A stretch of DNA of 64,000 bases from the NCBI GenBank assembly GCA_023101885.1, contig JALPQD010000138.1, positions 3,510,489 through 3,574,488 of the forward strand, given 5' to 3'. The stretch is from Typhlomys cinereus (Eukaryota; Chordata; Mammalia; Rodentia; Platacanthomyidae). The position numbers and the translations under genes were made by a program. Positions within the stretch are counted from its first letter, which is position 1. The number at the start of each line of letters is the position of its first letter. Below, in pieces: positions 22,163 to 34,355 of this stretch. Under the pieces are notes generated by a model, which ran no database searches, was not told where the DNA came from, and saw nothing but the letters and a program-made list of their open reading frames with translations.

Positions 22163-25100
22163 CTGCGCAGGAAGGAAGGAGCACAGTTTAGCATTAAGTA
22201 TTTATCATTCACAAGACAGGTAGGGAATTCATGAACCTTTCAAGTTTCCATTAGGCTGAAACATACTACCGTCTGTTAACCAGAGGGTAAGAGATGAAAT
22301 ATGAAAACACCTGGCATGCCGAAGCCTCACTGGACCTCCAGCTTCTCTCGGTGGGTAATGGACTGAGAGAAACCACTCCTTTTTGGTAACTCAGCTGACA
22401 AGCAATGATAAAATCAGGTCCATGATGGACAAGACAAAGCTTCATCAGCACCCACACAATTCAGAGCAAACAAGACCATGAAAGAAAGCTATTCTCTTCC
22501 AAGCCTTTAAAGGCAAGCACGCAGTTGTAACCCTAACATTCTGAGCAAGAAGATCGAAGTTAAGAGGCATCTTGCTACAAAACAAATTTGAGGCCAGACA
22601 GGTTACATGACCCTGTCTCAAAGCATTAAAAAAAAAATCACATACTTAGGCCAATTATAAGAATGTATTTTTCTCCACATTTTCAACATCTCTAAAATCA
22701 AGGTGTATTTAAACCAAAGATATTTTACAGTTGTTGCTACAGTGTAATCTGGCTAGCAGTAATGGCATGGTTGTGAATTTGGTTACATACAATATACAAA
22801 GTGGTCTTTTCGACTGAGTAAAGCATATTAATAGCCAGTGTGTTGAAGTCTGAAAAGCTGATTAGCAGTTAACAGCCGTCCTGTCCACCAGGCACTATTC
22901 TGTGACCGTCACATGTATTTAGTAACTCTACATGGCAACCCTGATCATCCACATACTACACAGAAGGAATCTGAGGCCTCCGTGGACACTCTCCAAGGGA
23001 AACTGTGGCAGGAAGCTGTGGCCATCACTGAACGATAATTCACAGATTAACTGCTGAATTTCTACCCTTCGTTTGTTTACTAATTACACAAATAAACAGA
23101 GGTGAATTATGAAACAAAGACACAATGAAGCAAGGAATGAAATAACATGAAAGGCTGACCAGGGCACATTTTACCTTCATAACCACCATTTTAAAATAAG
23201 CATGTGAATGAAAAGGCTGACTTTTCCCTTTTTTTTTTTTTTTTTTTTTTTTTTGTTTTAGAACTGTACATATTCTAAAAACTGAAGTTTACATGTGATC
23301 ACCACCTTTGAACAACATTCTTTCCATTTCAAAGGTACCAAAGTCCTTTGTCAATGCTACATGAAATGCACAAAGTAATTCTACTGAACTCCTGTGTCTT
23401 CAAAGGTCAGCAGCCAAGGTCAGAAGCAGTCAGGCACATGCTCGTGCCAGGACTCAGCAGCCTACAGTGGTCACAAGCTCAAGGCCAGCCTGAGTTACAC
23501 AGCGAGGACTCAGATTCAAACACAAACAAAATACCAGTTAGAAGATGCCCTAAAAGCTATTCCTTGTTCTCTTTTATCTTGTCCTAAAGCCTTGGGAATC
23601 TTACCAATGCCTGTGGGTGGTGACCACCACTGTAGGCCTTCTACATATTATTACAGTGGCTCTTCCAAGACACTTTTCTTTCTAGCTGCTTTTTTTTTTT
23701 TTCACTTAAAATTATAATTTGTTTTATTTATTTTTGCACCTACGACTTTTTTTTTAAGTTTTTTGCAAACACAGTCTTGCGCATGCTAGGCAAACACTGT
23801 ACCACTGAGTCACAGCCCCAGCCCAACTTACAAATTTATGTGAATGAGAAGACAAGCGGTTGGGTATGCAGGAACCCGCTAACTAAAATGCGATTCTCAT
23901 ATCCAGGCTCTTCAGAGAGTATTCTCTACAGCGCCCTCGGGAGGGAGGGCAGGACACCTACAGTGAACGTGGTCTGAGATGGGAGCAGAGTCATGCCAGG
24001 GCAGCCACAGACCCTCTCTGCCTTGATGCTGAGAGACGGGGTCCCAGTCCCTTGCCCAGGCTGACACCTCCACAAGGGGAGGCAGGCTTGCCTATCATCC
24101 ACAAGGCCTGGGCTCCATCCTTAGCACCAAAGAAAACAAGCGAAAGGAAAAATAAGGAAATGAACTACAAAGGAACAAATTCAAATCAATGACACTATTA
24201 TTGCTATTATTTATAATTGCTTAAAATGAAATGCTTATCATTCCTCATTAAGGTTACCAAAGTATAGCTAACAAAGCCCACAATAAGAATTTTTATTAAC
24301 CCTAGAAACAGTAAATTAAGAAGAAATGTTTCTTGACTCCTAGACTGGATAATTATAAAATAGCTCCACCTGATGTGATCTGCTACTGTAATCTCACCAT
24401 GGGCTAAGAGAAACGCTGCCTGTTAATTAGTAGTTAGTTCTGATTAGTTTATTTTCATGTAAAGTTAGTTTTAAAAAAAAAACTAGTCATTTAAATTACT
24501 ATTATACATTAAATTTCTTTGAAAATTCACTTCTCTCAAACAGGTAAAATTTTTCCACTATAATTTTGTTCAATTATCAAATCTATCCTTCAAGAATACT
24601 ATAAAAAGCATTATATTTGGGGGCTGGAGAGGTGCCTCAGAGGTTAAGCCTCTCCCTTGCGGGCAGAACGTCCTGAGTTTGGTTCCTAGACCCCACGTAT
24701 AGACGCCGGGCGGAAGTGGGGGCGGCCTGCGTTTTTGGTTCTGGTGGGGCGGAGCCTGTGAATCCTGGGTCAGAGTAAATAAGGAGGAGGTGGAGGCGAT
24801 CCATGGTGGTTCCCGAATTCGCCCCGTAGTTCTACACATACGCACACACACACACAACTGAATAAAATAATAAATTTTTTTTAAAAAAGCATTATATTTA
24901 ATTCCATCCTGTTCGATTGTGATAAATATTCATAGGGATAAAAATAGACTGAGGAAGACGGATGAGACTTTGGAACTTATAATAAAGCGCTGATTGTTCT
25001 CTATGCCAGGGAGCACTGGACCCCAAGTTCTACTGGACCCCAGGTTCTTCTGGACCTCAGGCTCTACACCAAGGAAGCCTGTACCCTCAGAGTCCCAAGA

Positions 25101-28100
25101 GAGGAGTGTGCAAGGTCATCAATGGAGTGAAGCAGCTTCTCAGTTGTACCTGCCTGGCCAGGCCTGAGTCTAGCTGTGGGATTCAAGCAGAAGACCCACA
25201 GCAAGTCTGACTAGCCCGGGCTACACAGTAGAGTAATAAAAGGTGCCGCCCTTACCTGTCTGTCAGCCCGAAAGCCAGGTCAAGCATGTCGTTCTCCTCA
25301 TCTGTGATGGTGCCTAACTTCTCATAGATATGATCCTCAAAGATGAGGTGGCAGGTGGAACAAGCCAAGGTTCCCTCACACGCACCTGCAAAGCAACACC
25401 CACCGTCAGTAACCTTCCATGCGGCAACACTTCCAATCTGGCTGGAGTAAAACACCTCTGCATCACGCAATCAGCACCCCGACACCACTACATCCAGAGA
25501 ACACAAGTCAGGAGAGCGCAGCTTCTCCCCAACCAAGTCTGAAAGCATTTTTAACTTTTCAAAAGGTTCTGAACCAGGTGTGGTGGAGGGAACGTCAACA
25601 CGTGTACATGTGTATAAACTGGAGCACATGTGCATAAAAATGCATTCTTAATAGTAGTAATGCACAGTTATATGCATGTTATCTACTTTGCCTAGAGAGC
25701 TCGTCACAATATATGAAGGTTACATAAGAGAAAGTAACCAAGCCTATATCTAACCCAGGTTAAATACTCTTCCTTCTCGATATTCCACAGACTATTTCTG
25801 TTTCATTCTTTAAGTCATTACTTTAACAACTTTTTACTGAGCCCCTGTCATGTGTTACGAACGACCCAAAGGACACTGCACTATCACGTCACCCAACCAA
25901 ACCACAGCAGAACCCACATTGCAACACATGCCCCACAGTCACCCAGAATTTGCTTGGAAGTCTCACAGCATAAGCCAGGACTTCTTAAAACATTTCCTGT
26001 TCATCTGTTTTCACATGAGAAATTTTTAGTCCGTCCCTGGTATACAGGCATATAAAATGTTTGGTGATAAGTCACTAAGGAATTTGCCAAATGTTTAGTG
26101 ATAATAAGTCACAAAGGAATTTACTGTAAAGCAATTTATTGCTTCATACATGAATCTGTGAATTTGATAGTTTCACGCCTTCATCTCCAGTACTGTTTTC
26201 CCTGTCTCACTCCACCCTTTCTTCTTCCTCACCAGTCTTCCTGCTATCTTGTTTTTTTCTCTCCATTCTTTTATTTTTTCAATGTTGCACATATGAATAT
26301 AGGGAATTCATAATATTTTCAATTTTCACCCCTTAATCCCAAGTTCCAAGCTCTCTTCTTGTCCCCTTACACTATTTCTCACCCCTGCCAAACTCCCCAT
26401 TTTCAAATTTTTTCACTTGGGATGTTTTACTTTAGTTTGTTTCATCTAGTTTGTCTTTGATGACTTATGCCTGAAATGCTTTATGTTCCAGCGAATACCA
26501 TAGATCATGATCATCATTGAGGAAGGAAATACCCTTTTTAGCCCCATCAGATTTAGTTCTCATGAATCTCTCAGAGAGGTGTAGATCTTCTCCAGATCTT
26601 CCCACTTTCTTTTTTTAAATTTATTTGTTTTGGGTGTGTTTGTGTGTGTTCCTGTAGAGGCCCAAGAGTGACTTCGGGAATCATCCAGGCCTGTTTCTAC
26701 CTCCTTTTTGCTTCCCATCGGGATTTCCCAGGCTCCATCTTCCAGAGCCAGAAGTGCAGGTCATGGCCATTTCCACCTGACATTTTTATATGAGATGCTG
26801 GATCTTTCTACTTTTATGGTGATATGTTGACACAGGTCCCATGCAATACGTAGCTGCCAGGAAATCTTGTACACCACAACTCTGTCATGTTCAGATGACG
26901 TGCGGCCCGCCACTGTCTCACTACAGGCCCTTACAATCTTACCACCCCCTCTTCCTCGATGTTTCCTGTACCATGGGGTGGGAGTAGGTGAGGTATATAA
27001 GTCCTGGTAAAGCAATTCTTTGGTATGCATGTAATTTTACCATTTTTTAAGGGAAAGGCAATTTGCACACTGGTAAGATGAATGTCTATTTTTGCATAAA
27101 TAATTAAATCTTTACTAAATATTTGACTCTGTAGGAGCAAACCAGTGTATCTTTGAGCTGCACAATTTTAGAACAGTTTAATTTTAAACTCTCATGTGAG
27201 CTGCTAATTTAAGTTTCATTTAAAAAAATTCAACAAATTTTGGTTTGGAATTAGAGCAGAAAAATATCCAACAATTTCTGTGATGGTCCTGAACAGGCTT
27301 CTTCTGTTTTCTGCTACATATTTATATGATGAGGCAATCTCAGCAAGACAAGCAAAATATCAACTGAAAATAATGAAGACACTCTTGGTCCTGCAATAGT
27401 AGAGCCTTAGCCCAATCTCATTAACAGGCAAATTTGCTTTCATCTTTAATAAATGATAGTTGAATGTATACCAAAGAATTGTCTTTAAATGAATGGTTTA
27501 TTACTAGTAACTGTTTGATCTGCACACCTATTTTATAAATCTGTATACCTGGGTCTGTGCCAAAACTTATTGGATAAAAAGGGGTCACAAGTAGAAAGAG
27601 TTAAGTTCTATTTTAGGCTGGGTTTCTCAGACTTGAACATGAAACCACACAATCAAAGAGCTACTTGTTAAAACACACGTTGCTAGACCCTGTCCCAGAC
27701 CTCCTGGCTCAGTAGGTATGCAGTGGTGCGCAAGCATCTGGCTTCTGGGTGACACAGATGGCAACAGCCCAGGGAACCTGCTGTGAGGACCATTCTAGAT
27801 GAAGCTGGAGCTTAGGCCAAAGGGCCAGGTGACACAGCGTTAGGTAACACAGTGAGGCCAGAGGAGCGTGAGGCAGAGGCTCAGAAACACGAGGCTTACA
27901 TGGGTGGTGAGAGAACACGGTCAAAAGCCAGAAATGCAAACTTTCTACGGGACACGTTTGATCAGATTAAGTGTTTCTTCTTAGGCCGGTGAGATGACAG
28001 GTTCAAGCTATCCATCTCTCCACGGTGACAAAATAGTTACCTGTGACCTGCAATTTTCAAGCCTAATCCCAACCCTCAGATTTGTGTCACACAAGCAAAC

Positions 28101-30719
28101 AGTAGGGCCAGGGGATCATGGTTAATTTTTGGCCACAGAGCTGTCTGAATGATTTCTGAGAAACAGAACTACGAGGTTCCTGGGTTACTCTTCACAGATG
28201 AAAATAAAACATTAATATATCCTAAAGTAAATTTATTGAGTATGCTGCAGTTGGAAAGTTCTCAAACAAGCCCAGAAGGCCACCGAACAACATAATCTAA
28301 AGAACACTTACCAAAACCGTCAATGTCTAGATTATTTTCGATCACAACATCCAGCAGAGAGTCACCAATTTTTCCTGTAGTGGTTAACGTTTCACCATCT
28401 CGGTTTTTAAAGTGGATTGTTATCTTATCTTCTGAGCTGGAAAAGGAAGCAAGGCAATAAGTGTACTCAGTTAATTTCCAAGGAACCTAAAATAATTATG
28501 CCAGCCTGCAAGGTGAAGGAAATAAAGCACACAAATATGGTTTTTTTTTTTCTGTCCAAGGTTTACTTAGGAAGACGGCACATGTCAAGGCCTGTCTTTC
28601 TGCCCACCAACCAAGCAGCAAGCTCTACTACTTCAAGGAAGTGATGGTCCCTCCACATCCCTGCACGCAGCAGGTCTGCGTGTTGTCTCCAGTCTAGTCG
28701 AAGATCTGCAGAATCAGCTCACTTGTGGTTTCTATTGCTTTGGGTTTTGGTAGTGGTGGTTGTTGGTGATGATTTTTATTTTGGTTTTGGGTGCTGGGGA
28801 TTCAACACAGGTCCTGGCCCATGCTAAGCACGTACTCTACCACTGAGCCACATCCAGCTCATAAAAACATGCTGTTTCACAAGCTCTGTGAAATGTGACA
28901 AATGTCCATCCGAATGGCCTTAATGACAAGATTAGGGCTGTGGTCGGTCTTAAAAAGTGTGTCCTTCTGCAATCCACATGGTGACTGCTACACGGTGTAT
29001 GTGGTAAGAGCTGGTAAGCTGCTCAGGGGCAGAAACTTTATCCTTTTCTGAGCATATGAATGCTCCACTCTTATTCCACACTTTCTATGCAAAAATCAAG
29101 AGAATGGAATCTTGGAAAAAATAAAAACCTCTGTACATGTTTTTAAATATGCCCCTATCAGGTAACTAATTTAAATTTCTTTCTCTTTCTCATAGCATCT
29201 CTAAAACTTGGCAAAAGAAATCACACCATGGAGAACATCCTTATCCTCCACCACTGTTGTCTTTCTGTCTTTTTGACTGCGAATTTTTGACTTCAAATAA
29301 CTGGTTGTAGCTTTTGCTACTACCAATAGATGGTAATACTTAAACAACAACAACAACAACAACAACAAAACCTTCAACGGACATGAAACCCAGAATCAGG
29401 TCAATTCAGAGCTAGTACTACTTTGAAAACTATCGGATCCAATGATCTCGTTTACAAATGAAGCACTGCCAACTGCATAATGTGCTGATAATGTGGCAGT
29501 GGAAAGAGGCAGTTCTATCAATTAAAAACTATGGCTAAAAATGTCTCAGGCTAGAGAGAGGGCTCAGAGGTTAAGCCTCTGCCTCACAAACAGAAGGACT
29601 TGAGTTCAAACTCCAGATCCCACATTAAAAAATGTCAGGTTGAAATGATGGCGGCCTAAACTTCCAGCCCTGGAAGGCAGGGCCTAGGAAACCCCAATAC
29701 AAAGCAAAAAGGAGGTAAAGCAATCCAGAATGATTTCCAAAGTCATCCTTAGGCTTCCATAGTGCTTCTGTACACACAGACACATAGTAAGCATGCACAC
29801 GCATGTGCATAAAAACACACACATAAAGTCTCCAAGAAAATCAACGAAGATGTCACTATGAAACCCATCACTTTGTACAATCAATATACATTAATAACTT
29901 TTAAAGTCAAGCATCCCCCCAAAAAAACTATCAAAATATGTGTATGTACATATCCCTTGAACAAGTATATACTTTTTCCCCACACAGAAGCTTTTTTAAA
30001 AAACAGGAAAAAGGCTCTGAAAACAAGGCTCTTTACCTGCCCAGCACCGAGCACATATGAAGTTCTGAGCTCAACCCAGCGTTATCGAAAGATAATCAAG
30101 GAATCCCTCCAGGCTCCAGGGAAAAGGGTCTGTGAAACATTTACTGGGTCCTAGCCTCCACCTGGAACCTGTGGAGCAAGTATTTAAGCCAACTGTGATT
30201 TTTTTTTAAGTTACCCAACAGCCCTTTTACTCACTGTGGAACAGCTGAGGCTGATAACTGTCCAGAGGCAAACAGGCAGCTCTGGAGAGCTCTAAGAAGA
30301 GGAATTAAACAAGGATAAGGCAGATAGAGGCTTAAGTAAGAGCTAGTCACAAGAAGAAGGGAAGAGTGAAAGAGAAGGAAGAGATGCCAGCGAGAAGGTT
30401 CCAAAGGCAGAGATGCTTGCTGCCCAAGGATCTGATATCAAGCCCCAGAGCCCACATGGTGGACCAAGAGAACTGGCTTTTTGTAATTGTCCCCTGATGT
30501 CCACTAGTGGGTGCGATGTGGCATGTACATGCCTGGCACGCACACTCGCGTTCTCTCTCTCTTCCCCCTCTCTCTTTTTCTCTCTCTCAAAGTAATTAAA
30601 TATTTTACCAAAGAGCAGGAAGAAATGTTGAGGCTTCCAGCTTACCCAACTAGGTCATAGTTTAGTGAGGTCAGAAGGAGCTTTGGGGAAGAAGAGGAAG
30701 TGAACTGTCTAGAACTTGT

Positions 30720-30765
<46 letters not shown>

Positions 30766-33700
30766 ACAGACAGGGCTGTCCCAAAGCAAGGCGACAATGT
30801 TAGCCTGATGGCTAAGCCACTATACACGCAGTAGAAGCTCCTGAGACAGAGGCAACAGGAACATGGACTTCACGCCGGGCAGGAGGCTGAGCTCATGAGG
30901 GAATTCCCAGCTACAGGCTCTATACCAGCAGAAGGGCCCTCTTCTTACTGTTTTAATGATGCAGATAAAATGGCTGCTGTGGAGTAGAAAGGAAACCGTG
31001 ATTAGTACTGTGATTTTCTCTGATGCCTAAGATGGTGATACTGCCAAGTCAGAACCTAACCTGCTGCTATGTATTAAAGAAAGATAGGAAGACCTGTTTA
31101 AAAAAAATGCTGATAAAGATCATGAAATAGTTTACTGAAGGGCAGGAGAGGAAGCATGAATGACAGAAGAAGCAATTCTCCAGGGTGAAGGGCACAGAAC
31201 CCAGGAGACAGAAGGTGCTTCTGGCATGTGCTCTTTATAGCCACACAATAGGAAGTGATACACCAAGCTTTGAAATAAGGATTAAAGGTTTAAACTGATG
31301 TTTTAAAAAAAAAAAAAGTCTCATGTAACCTAGGCTGGCCTCCAACAGCTAGGGATGGCCTTGAACTTCTGATCTTCCTGCCTCCTGCTCCCAAGGGCTG
31401 GAACTACAGGCCTGTCCCACCATGGTGGATTTATGTGGTGCTGGGGCTGGAATCCCCGACTTCATGCATGCTAGCCAAGCACTCTACCCACCTAACCACA
31501 CCTCCAGCCGGGATCAAACTAATTGAAATTAAGTAATTAAGAGAAACAGGTAAAAGAAAGTCTACAGAAATACTTTATTTCTTTAAACACATATATACTT
31601 GGGCCCAAATAACTACTATGTGTTCATACTTAGGATCAATGTTAGTCAGTTTCAAAGACTTTTTTTCTTCCATTTCTAAGAACTAGCACAAGCAAAGCTT
31701 TTTTTGTACCTACTACCAAAAGGTAAGATTTACCCCACACTAAAATAAATGGAATCCTTCTAAATTTTATCAATTACTCACCCACCAAGGCAAACAGCTA
31801 TCCTTTAACATGTAACCCTTATTCTGCTTAACCCCAGAAGACCCCAAGAACACGCTCAAGGGTTTCTGCACAAGTTTACTGATAGAATTCACAGCTTCTG
31901 TAGCTCTTACACTAAATAATACAACCTGGAGCACAGGCCAGGGCCAGTATATGGCTCCTCCAACTACACCCACCTCTGCTCACCCAAATGACCCATCAGA
32001 CTAGGAACTGAACAACTGTCAGATCTAGCACCATGGTATACCACATGCCTGCCATGAATGGCATAGTCCCGGATTCTATTTCAGCACCACAAGAACAAGA
32101 CTGTCAACAATTATGCTGCTCAAACCCTATGTCCTGGTTTTGCTTACTACTTCATATAAAAAACTTCATTTTCACTTACTACTTCATCTACTTCATAGAC
32201 TTGTCTTAAAAAGTCAAATGGAAGAATTTATGTGCAAGTCCTTATAATCTAAATGGCAACAAGGACTTGAGGAGGAAAAGGAGCTTTTTCAACACTCAAT
32301 TACCAAGAACTTATCCAAATGTTAAACTTCAGACTCAGATCCACAGCTTCTAGAATTGCTCCATCCCATCTGATCTTGCAATTAGACAGAGAGGATGTAC
32401 AACAGAAACACTCAACACAGTAGCTACTGGCCACATGCTGCTACTAAGCATTGGAAATATGGTTAGTAACTGCGAGGCTGAGTCTCTAATTTTACTGAGT
32501 TATCTTAAACTTCAATAGCCCCATGTGCCTGAGGACTCCCCACCACAAAGCAAGAGTCCCACATCAGGGTTGGAAGAAGTTACACGAAGACTTCGATAAG
32601 AAGCACATGACATCAACATCCCAAGGACAAATTAGGGGAAGACAAGTCCTATGGAAAAAGCACCTGTGGTCCCATAAATGCTAGTTATGTTCAATGTAGT
32701 TTACACACAGAAAGCATCCATGGTGGAACTTAAGGTACTCACACTGAAGGTCAACAGCAGGGAAGTAATGGAGAAATAAAGGATGGTGTGTGTTCACCAT
32801 GGTCTCGCTCACACTTTCATGCATCAAAAAATCACTGAGTACTCACCCACCCAGTGCCTGATAGGTTTAAGAGGGAAAGAGAACTTAGACTGTCTTTGCA
32901 CCTCTCTCTCTCTCCCCCTCCCCCTGCCTCTCTCCCTCCCCCTCCATACTACACTACACTGTGGGGTCAAAGAGCTGGTGATGACCTCTGAACAGAAGCT
33001 CTCTTAAGAAACCCTATTTCTGTAGAAGATTCTGCAGACTGTTTGATCAGACCTTCCCAATAGAAGAGACTTCAAATGCAGCAGATCTACCTTGAGCCAT
33101 CTCGACAACTAATTCATTACCAGTCTCTGTATCTGAGCTAATGTCATTAGAATTATTAAACAAAACATGTGCTATCTACTAGCTTAGATTTCCCACACTG
33201 CCATAACCCACCTCCTTAGTTGACATCCCACCAATCTATCTGGCGAATGCGTGACTTTCTGTTGTTACCTGATTACAAAAGTTCACTCAAGTTCTTCCAC
33301 ACTGGATCATACGATCTGTGTTCGCTCACACTGGGCTCTGAATATAGCTCTCTGACTCACTCTGCATTTTTTCAGAAAACTTTGTCAACTCCACCATATG
33401 GCTACACTCCAACTCTACGCAGAATTTATCTCCGGTAAATCTTAAGGGAACAGAGTGCCTTTGACAGCTACATCCAAAAATATAAAACTTCAACCCACTG
33501 CAAGGGAGGAAGAAACTTACACACCTCCCTCAACAAGTGTGTCTACATTGCGAGCTCAGGAAGCGTTTGTAAGGTGTGGCACCTACCCTTGCTCTCAGCC
33601 AGACGTGAACTCACGTCCCCTGTCCCGCCGCACTCCTTTCCTAAGGTCGCCCTCAAGCAGCGCTGTATCCAGGGTTCAGAGGAGGCCAAAGTTGAAAACC

Positions 33701-34265
33701 CCGCCTTACCGCTCAGCTCCACGCAGGCGCTCTAACCCTAACCAGGAGACAGCGCGAAGGACAAGCAGGTTGGTTCTAAGGGAGCCGGTGATTGCTAAAG
33801 GGCACCCCAAAGAGGAAGAACCGGGGACGGATGACGCTGCGCCGCTACAGGAGCTCAGCTGAGCGGGGACGTGTGCGGGGACAGGTGCCGGAGGCTCGGG
33901 GGCGGTGCCAGGCGGGATCCACGGCCGTCCCCGGAGCGCAGGCCCCGGTCGCGGGAGCTTCTGGAAGGATCCCGGCGGCCAGAAGGCTGCGATCCGTAGC
34001 ACCCTCCCCCTCCCCGGGACGCCGGCGGGACGCAAAGCGGCGCCCCGATCCCCCGGACGCCCCACCGTCCACGCCTCCCTCACCTGTTCGGCGCGCGCGC
34101 GGACAAGCTCAGCAGCCGGCGGAGGTCCCCGCTCGCCGGCAGGGTCCCCCCGACCCGCGGCACGGCCCTCGCGCGGGCCCCGGCGAGCAGCAGGCGGTGG
34201 CGGCCCGGGAAGCCGAGAGCGGCCGAGCAGACGCGCAGCAGGCGGGCGCCCCCCGCGGCGGCCAT
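22048..34265 (-). CDS. FDX1: FDX1, mitochondrial ferredoxin 1 (adrenodoxin), complete four-exon coding region
   Basis: The coding sequence joins 34265-34084, 28436-28312, 25385-25256 and 22162-22048: 552 nt, 183 residues plus stop, no frameshift or internal stop. Residues 1-60 are an Arg/Ala/Leu-rich mitochondrial presequence; the mature protein should start near Ser61 (SSEDKIT). Residues 61-183 form the vertebrate-type [2Fe-2S] ferredoxin fold. Cluster ligands are Cys105, Cys111 and Cys114 (exon 3, [10 protein letters not shown]) and Cys151 (exon 4, LGCQVC). The acidic partner-binding helix is at 131-139 (DEENDMLDL). Known family role: in the matrix FDX1 carries single electrons from ferredoxin reductase to mitochondrial P450s (CYP11A1, CYP11B, CYP24A1, CYP27A1) and supports protein lipoylation. 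Human FDX1 is 184 residues, so the length fits. FDX2 is excluded because the matches are to adrenodoxin-specific stretches. Exon calls are very secure; UTR limits are not determined. Confidence 0.98.
22500..22630 (+). mobile_element. Diverged B1-like SINE in FDX1 intron 3
   Basis: taaccctaacattctgagca, gaggccagacaggttacatg, accctgtctcaaagc. Confidence 0.5.
22886..22995 (-). mobile_element. MIR relic, antisense, in FDX1 intron 3
   Basis: caggcactattctgtgacc, gtatttagtaactctacatg and tacacagaaggaatctgagg follow the MIR core in order. Confidence 0.6.
23231..23256 (+). repeat. Poly(T) tract in FDX1 intron 3
   Basis: About 25 consecutive T. No recognisable SINE adjoins it. Confidence 0.8.
23420..23525 (+). 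mobile_element. Diverged B1-like SINE in FDX1 intron 3
   Basis: gtcaggcacatgctcgtgcc, caagctcaaggccagcctga, gttacacagcgaggactcag. Confidence 0.5.
23750..23825 (-). mobile_element. ID-like SINE, antisense
   Basis: gcgcatgctaggcaaacact and gtaccactgagtcacagccc: the antisense ID/tRNA-Ala-like head. Confidence 0.65.
24619..24883 (+). mobile_element. Young Dip-like SINE in FDX1 intron 3, complete
   Basis: Perfect 16-bp TSD aaaaagcattatattt (24603-24618 and 24884-24899). Head ggggctggagaggtgcctca, GC-rich body, short CA run, aataaaataataaatttt tail. It is antisense to FDX1, so its AATAAA does not face the gene's transcript. Confidence 0.85.
25016..25070 (+). repeat. Three imperfect tandem copies of a 17-18 bp unit in FDX1 intron 3
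   Basis: actggaccccaagttct, then actggaccccaggttctt, then ctggacctcaggctct. Confidence 0.75.
25256..25385 (-). CDS. FDX1: FDX1 coding exon 3 ([2Fe-2S] loop and acidic helix)
   Basis: The acceptor is tttgcag|GTGCG and the donor GACAG|gtaagg. The 130 nt encode the loop with three cluster cysteines (105, 111, 114), then [12 protein letters not shown] and the acidic helix [15 protein letters not shown]. Phe141 occupies the position of Tyr82 in mature human adrenodoxin (AYGLTD there, AFGLTD here). Confidence 0.98.
25386..26604. other. FDX1 intron 2, first part read on plus strand
   Basis: Mostly unassigned. 26260-26600 is T-rich and may be old L1, but I cannot identify it. No second gene. Confidence 0.35.
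26605..26812 (-). mobile_element. Older Dip-like SINE, antisense, truncated
   Basis: tgtgtgttcctgtagaggcc, gacttcgggaatcatccagg and tcccaggctccatcttccag mirror the sense copies; lacks the tRNA-like head. Confidence 0.7.
26815..27000 (-). mobile_element. L1 3' UTR fragment, antisense, in FDX1 intron 2
   Basis: aatcttgtacaccacaactc, tgtcatgttcagatgacgtg and cccttacaatcttaccaccc match rodent L1 3' UTR; the last stretch is shared with the 2094-2867 copy (about 2532-2556). Confidence 0.65.
27001..28311. other. FDX1 intron 2, remainder, unassigned
   Basis: AT-rich at the left, no recognised repeat, no gene. Confidence 0.35.
28312..28436 (-). CDS. FDX1: FDX1 coding exon 2
   Basis: The acceptor is tttccag|C and the donor TTTG|gtaagt, preceded by a good pyrimidine tract. 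The 125 nt complete Ser61 (AG+C) and encode [17 protein letters not shown] through NNLDIDGF, then the first base of Gly103. This is the N-terminal beta-grasp part of the ferredoxin, just before the cluster loop. Confidence 0.97.
28780..28860 (-). mobile_element. ID-like SINE, antisense, in FDX1 intron 1
   Basis: tggggattcaacacaggtcc, catgctaagcacgtactcta and ccactgagccacatccagc. Confidence 0.7.
28861..29544. other. FDX1 intron 1 segment, unassigned, with (CAA)n
   Basis: A (CAA)7 run at 29345-29366; otherwise unremarkable. Confidence 0.4.
29548..29825 (+). mobile_element. Older Dip-like SINE in FDX1 intron 1
   Basis: ggctagagagagggctcaga, gagttcaaactccagatccc, ccccaatacaaagcaaaaag, imperfect CA tail. 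Confidence 0.75.
30205..30280 (-). mobile_element. Possible MIR relic, antisense
   Basis: actcactgtggaacagctga, ggctgataactgtccagagg: a weak match to the MIR 3' core. Confidence 0.4.
30400..30605 (+). mobile_element. B3-like SINE with TC-rich tail in FDX1 intron 1
   Basis: agagcccacatggtggacca, tggcatgtacatgcctggca and a tail of TCTC units before aaagtaattaaat. Confidence 0.6.
30721..30764 (+). repeat. (TAA)n microsatellite in FDX1 intron 1
   Basis: About 14 uninterrupted TAA units. Confidence 0.95.
31308..31510 (-). mobile_element. B4-type SINE (B1 + ID fusion), antisense
   Basis: B1 part: cctaggctggcctccaacag, gctggaactacaggcctg. ID part: ggtgctggggctggaatccc, ccaagcactctacccaccta. Confidence 0.75.
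31511..32414. other. FDX1 intron 1 segment, unassigned
   Basis: No gene or repeat recognised. Confidence 0.35.
32415..32533 (+). mobile_element. MER5A-like hAT DNA transposon relic
   Basis: gtagctactggccacatgct, ctaagcattggaaatatggt and tcaatagccccatgtgcctg follow the MER5A order. Confidence 0.6.
32534..33559. other. FDX1 intron 1 segment, unassigned
   Basis: A CT-rich run at 32902-32945 is the only notable feature. No gene. Confidence 0.35.
34084..34265 (-). CDS. FDX1: FDX1 coding exon 1 (presequence exon)
   Basis: The start codon occupies 34265-34263 in a strong Kozak context (G at -3, G at +4). The exon encodes 60 full codons, beginning [18 protein letters not shown] and ending SLSARAPN, then AG of a split Ser codon. 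The peptide has many Arg and no acidic residue before the Asp of SGDLRR, as expected for a mitochondrial presequence. The donor is CAG|gtgagg, with GT at 34083-34082. The exon is extremely GC-rich and lies in the CpG island. Confidence 0.95.
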
Positions 34266-34355
34266 GGCCAGAATCGGGAACTGCCGGGGCGCACGGCGAG
34301 GGGCTCCGGTGGGACCAGGGCAGTGAGCGCGGAGGCGGCCGGGGCGAGCGCGGCG

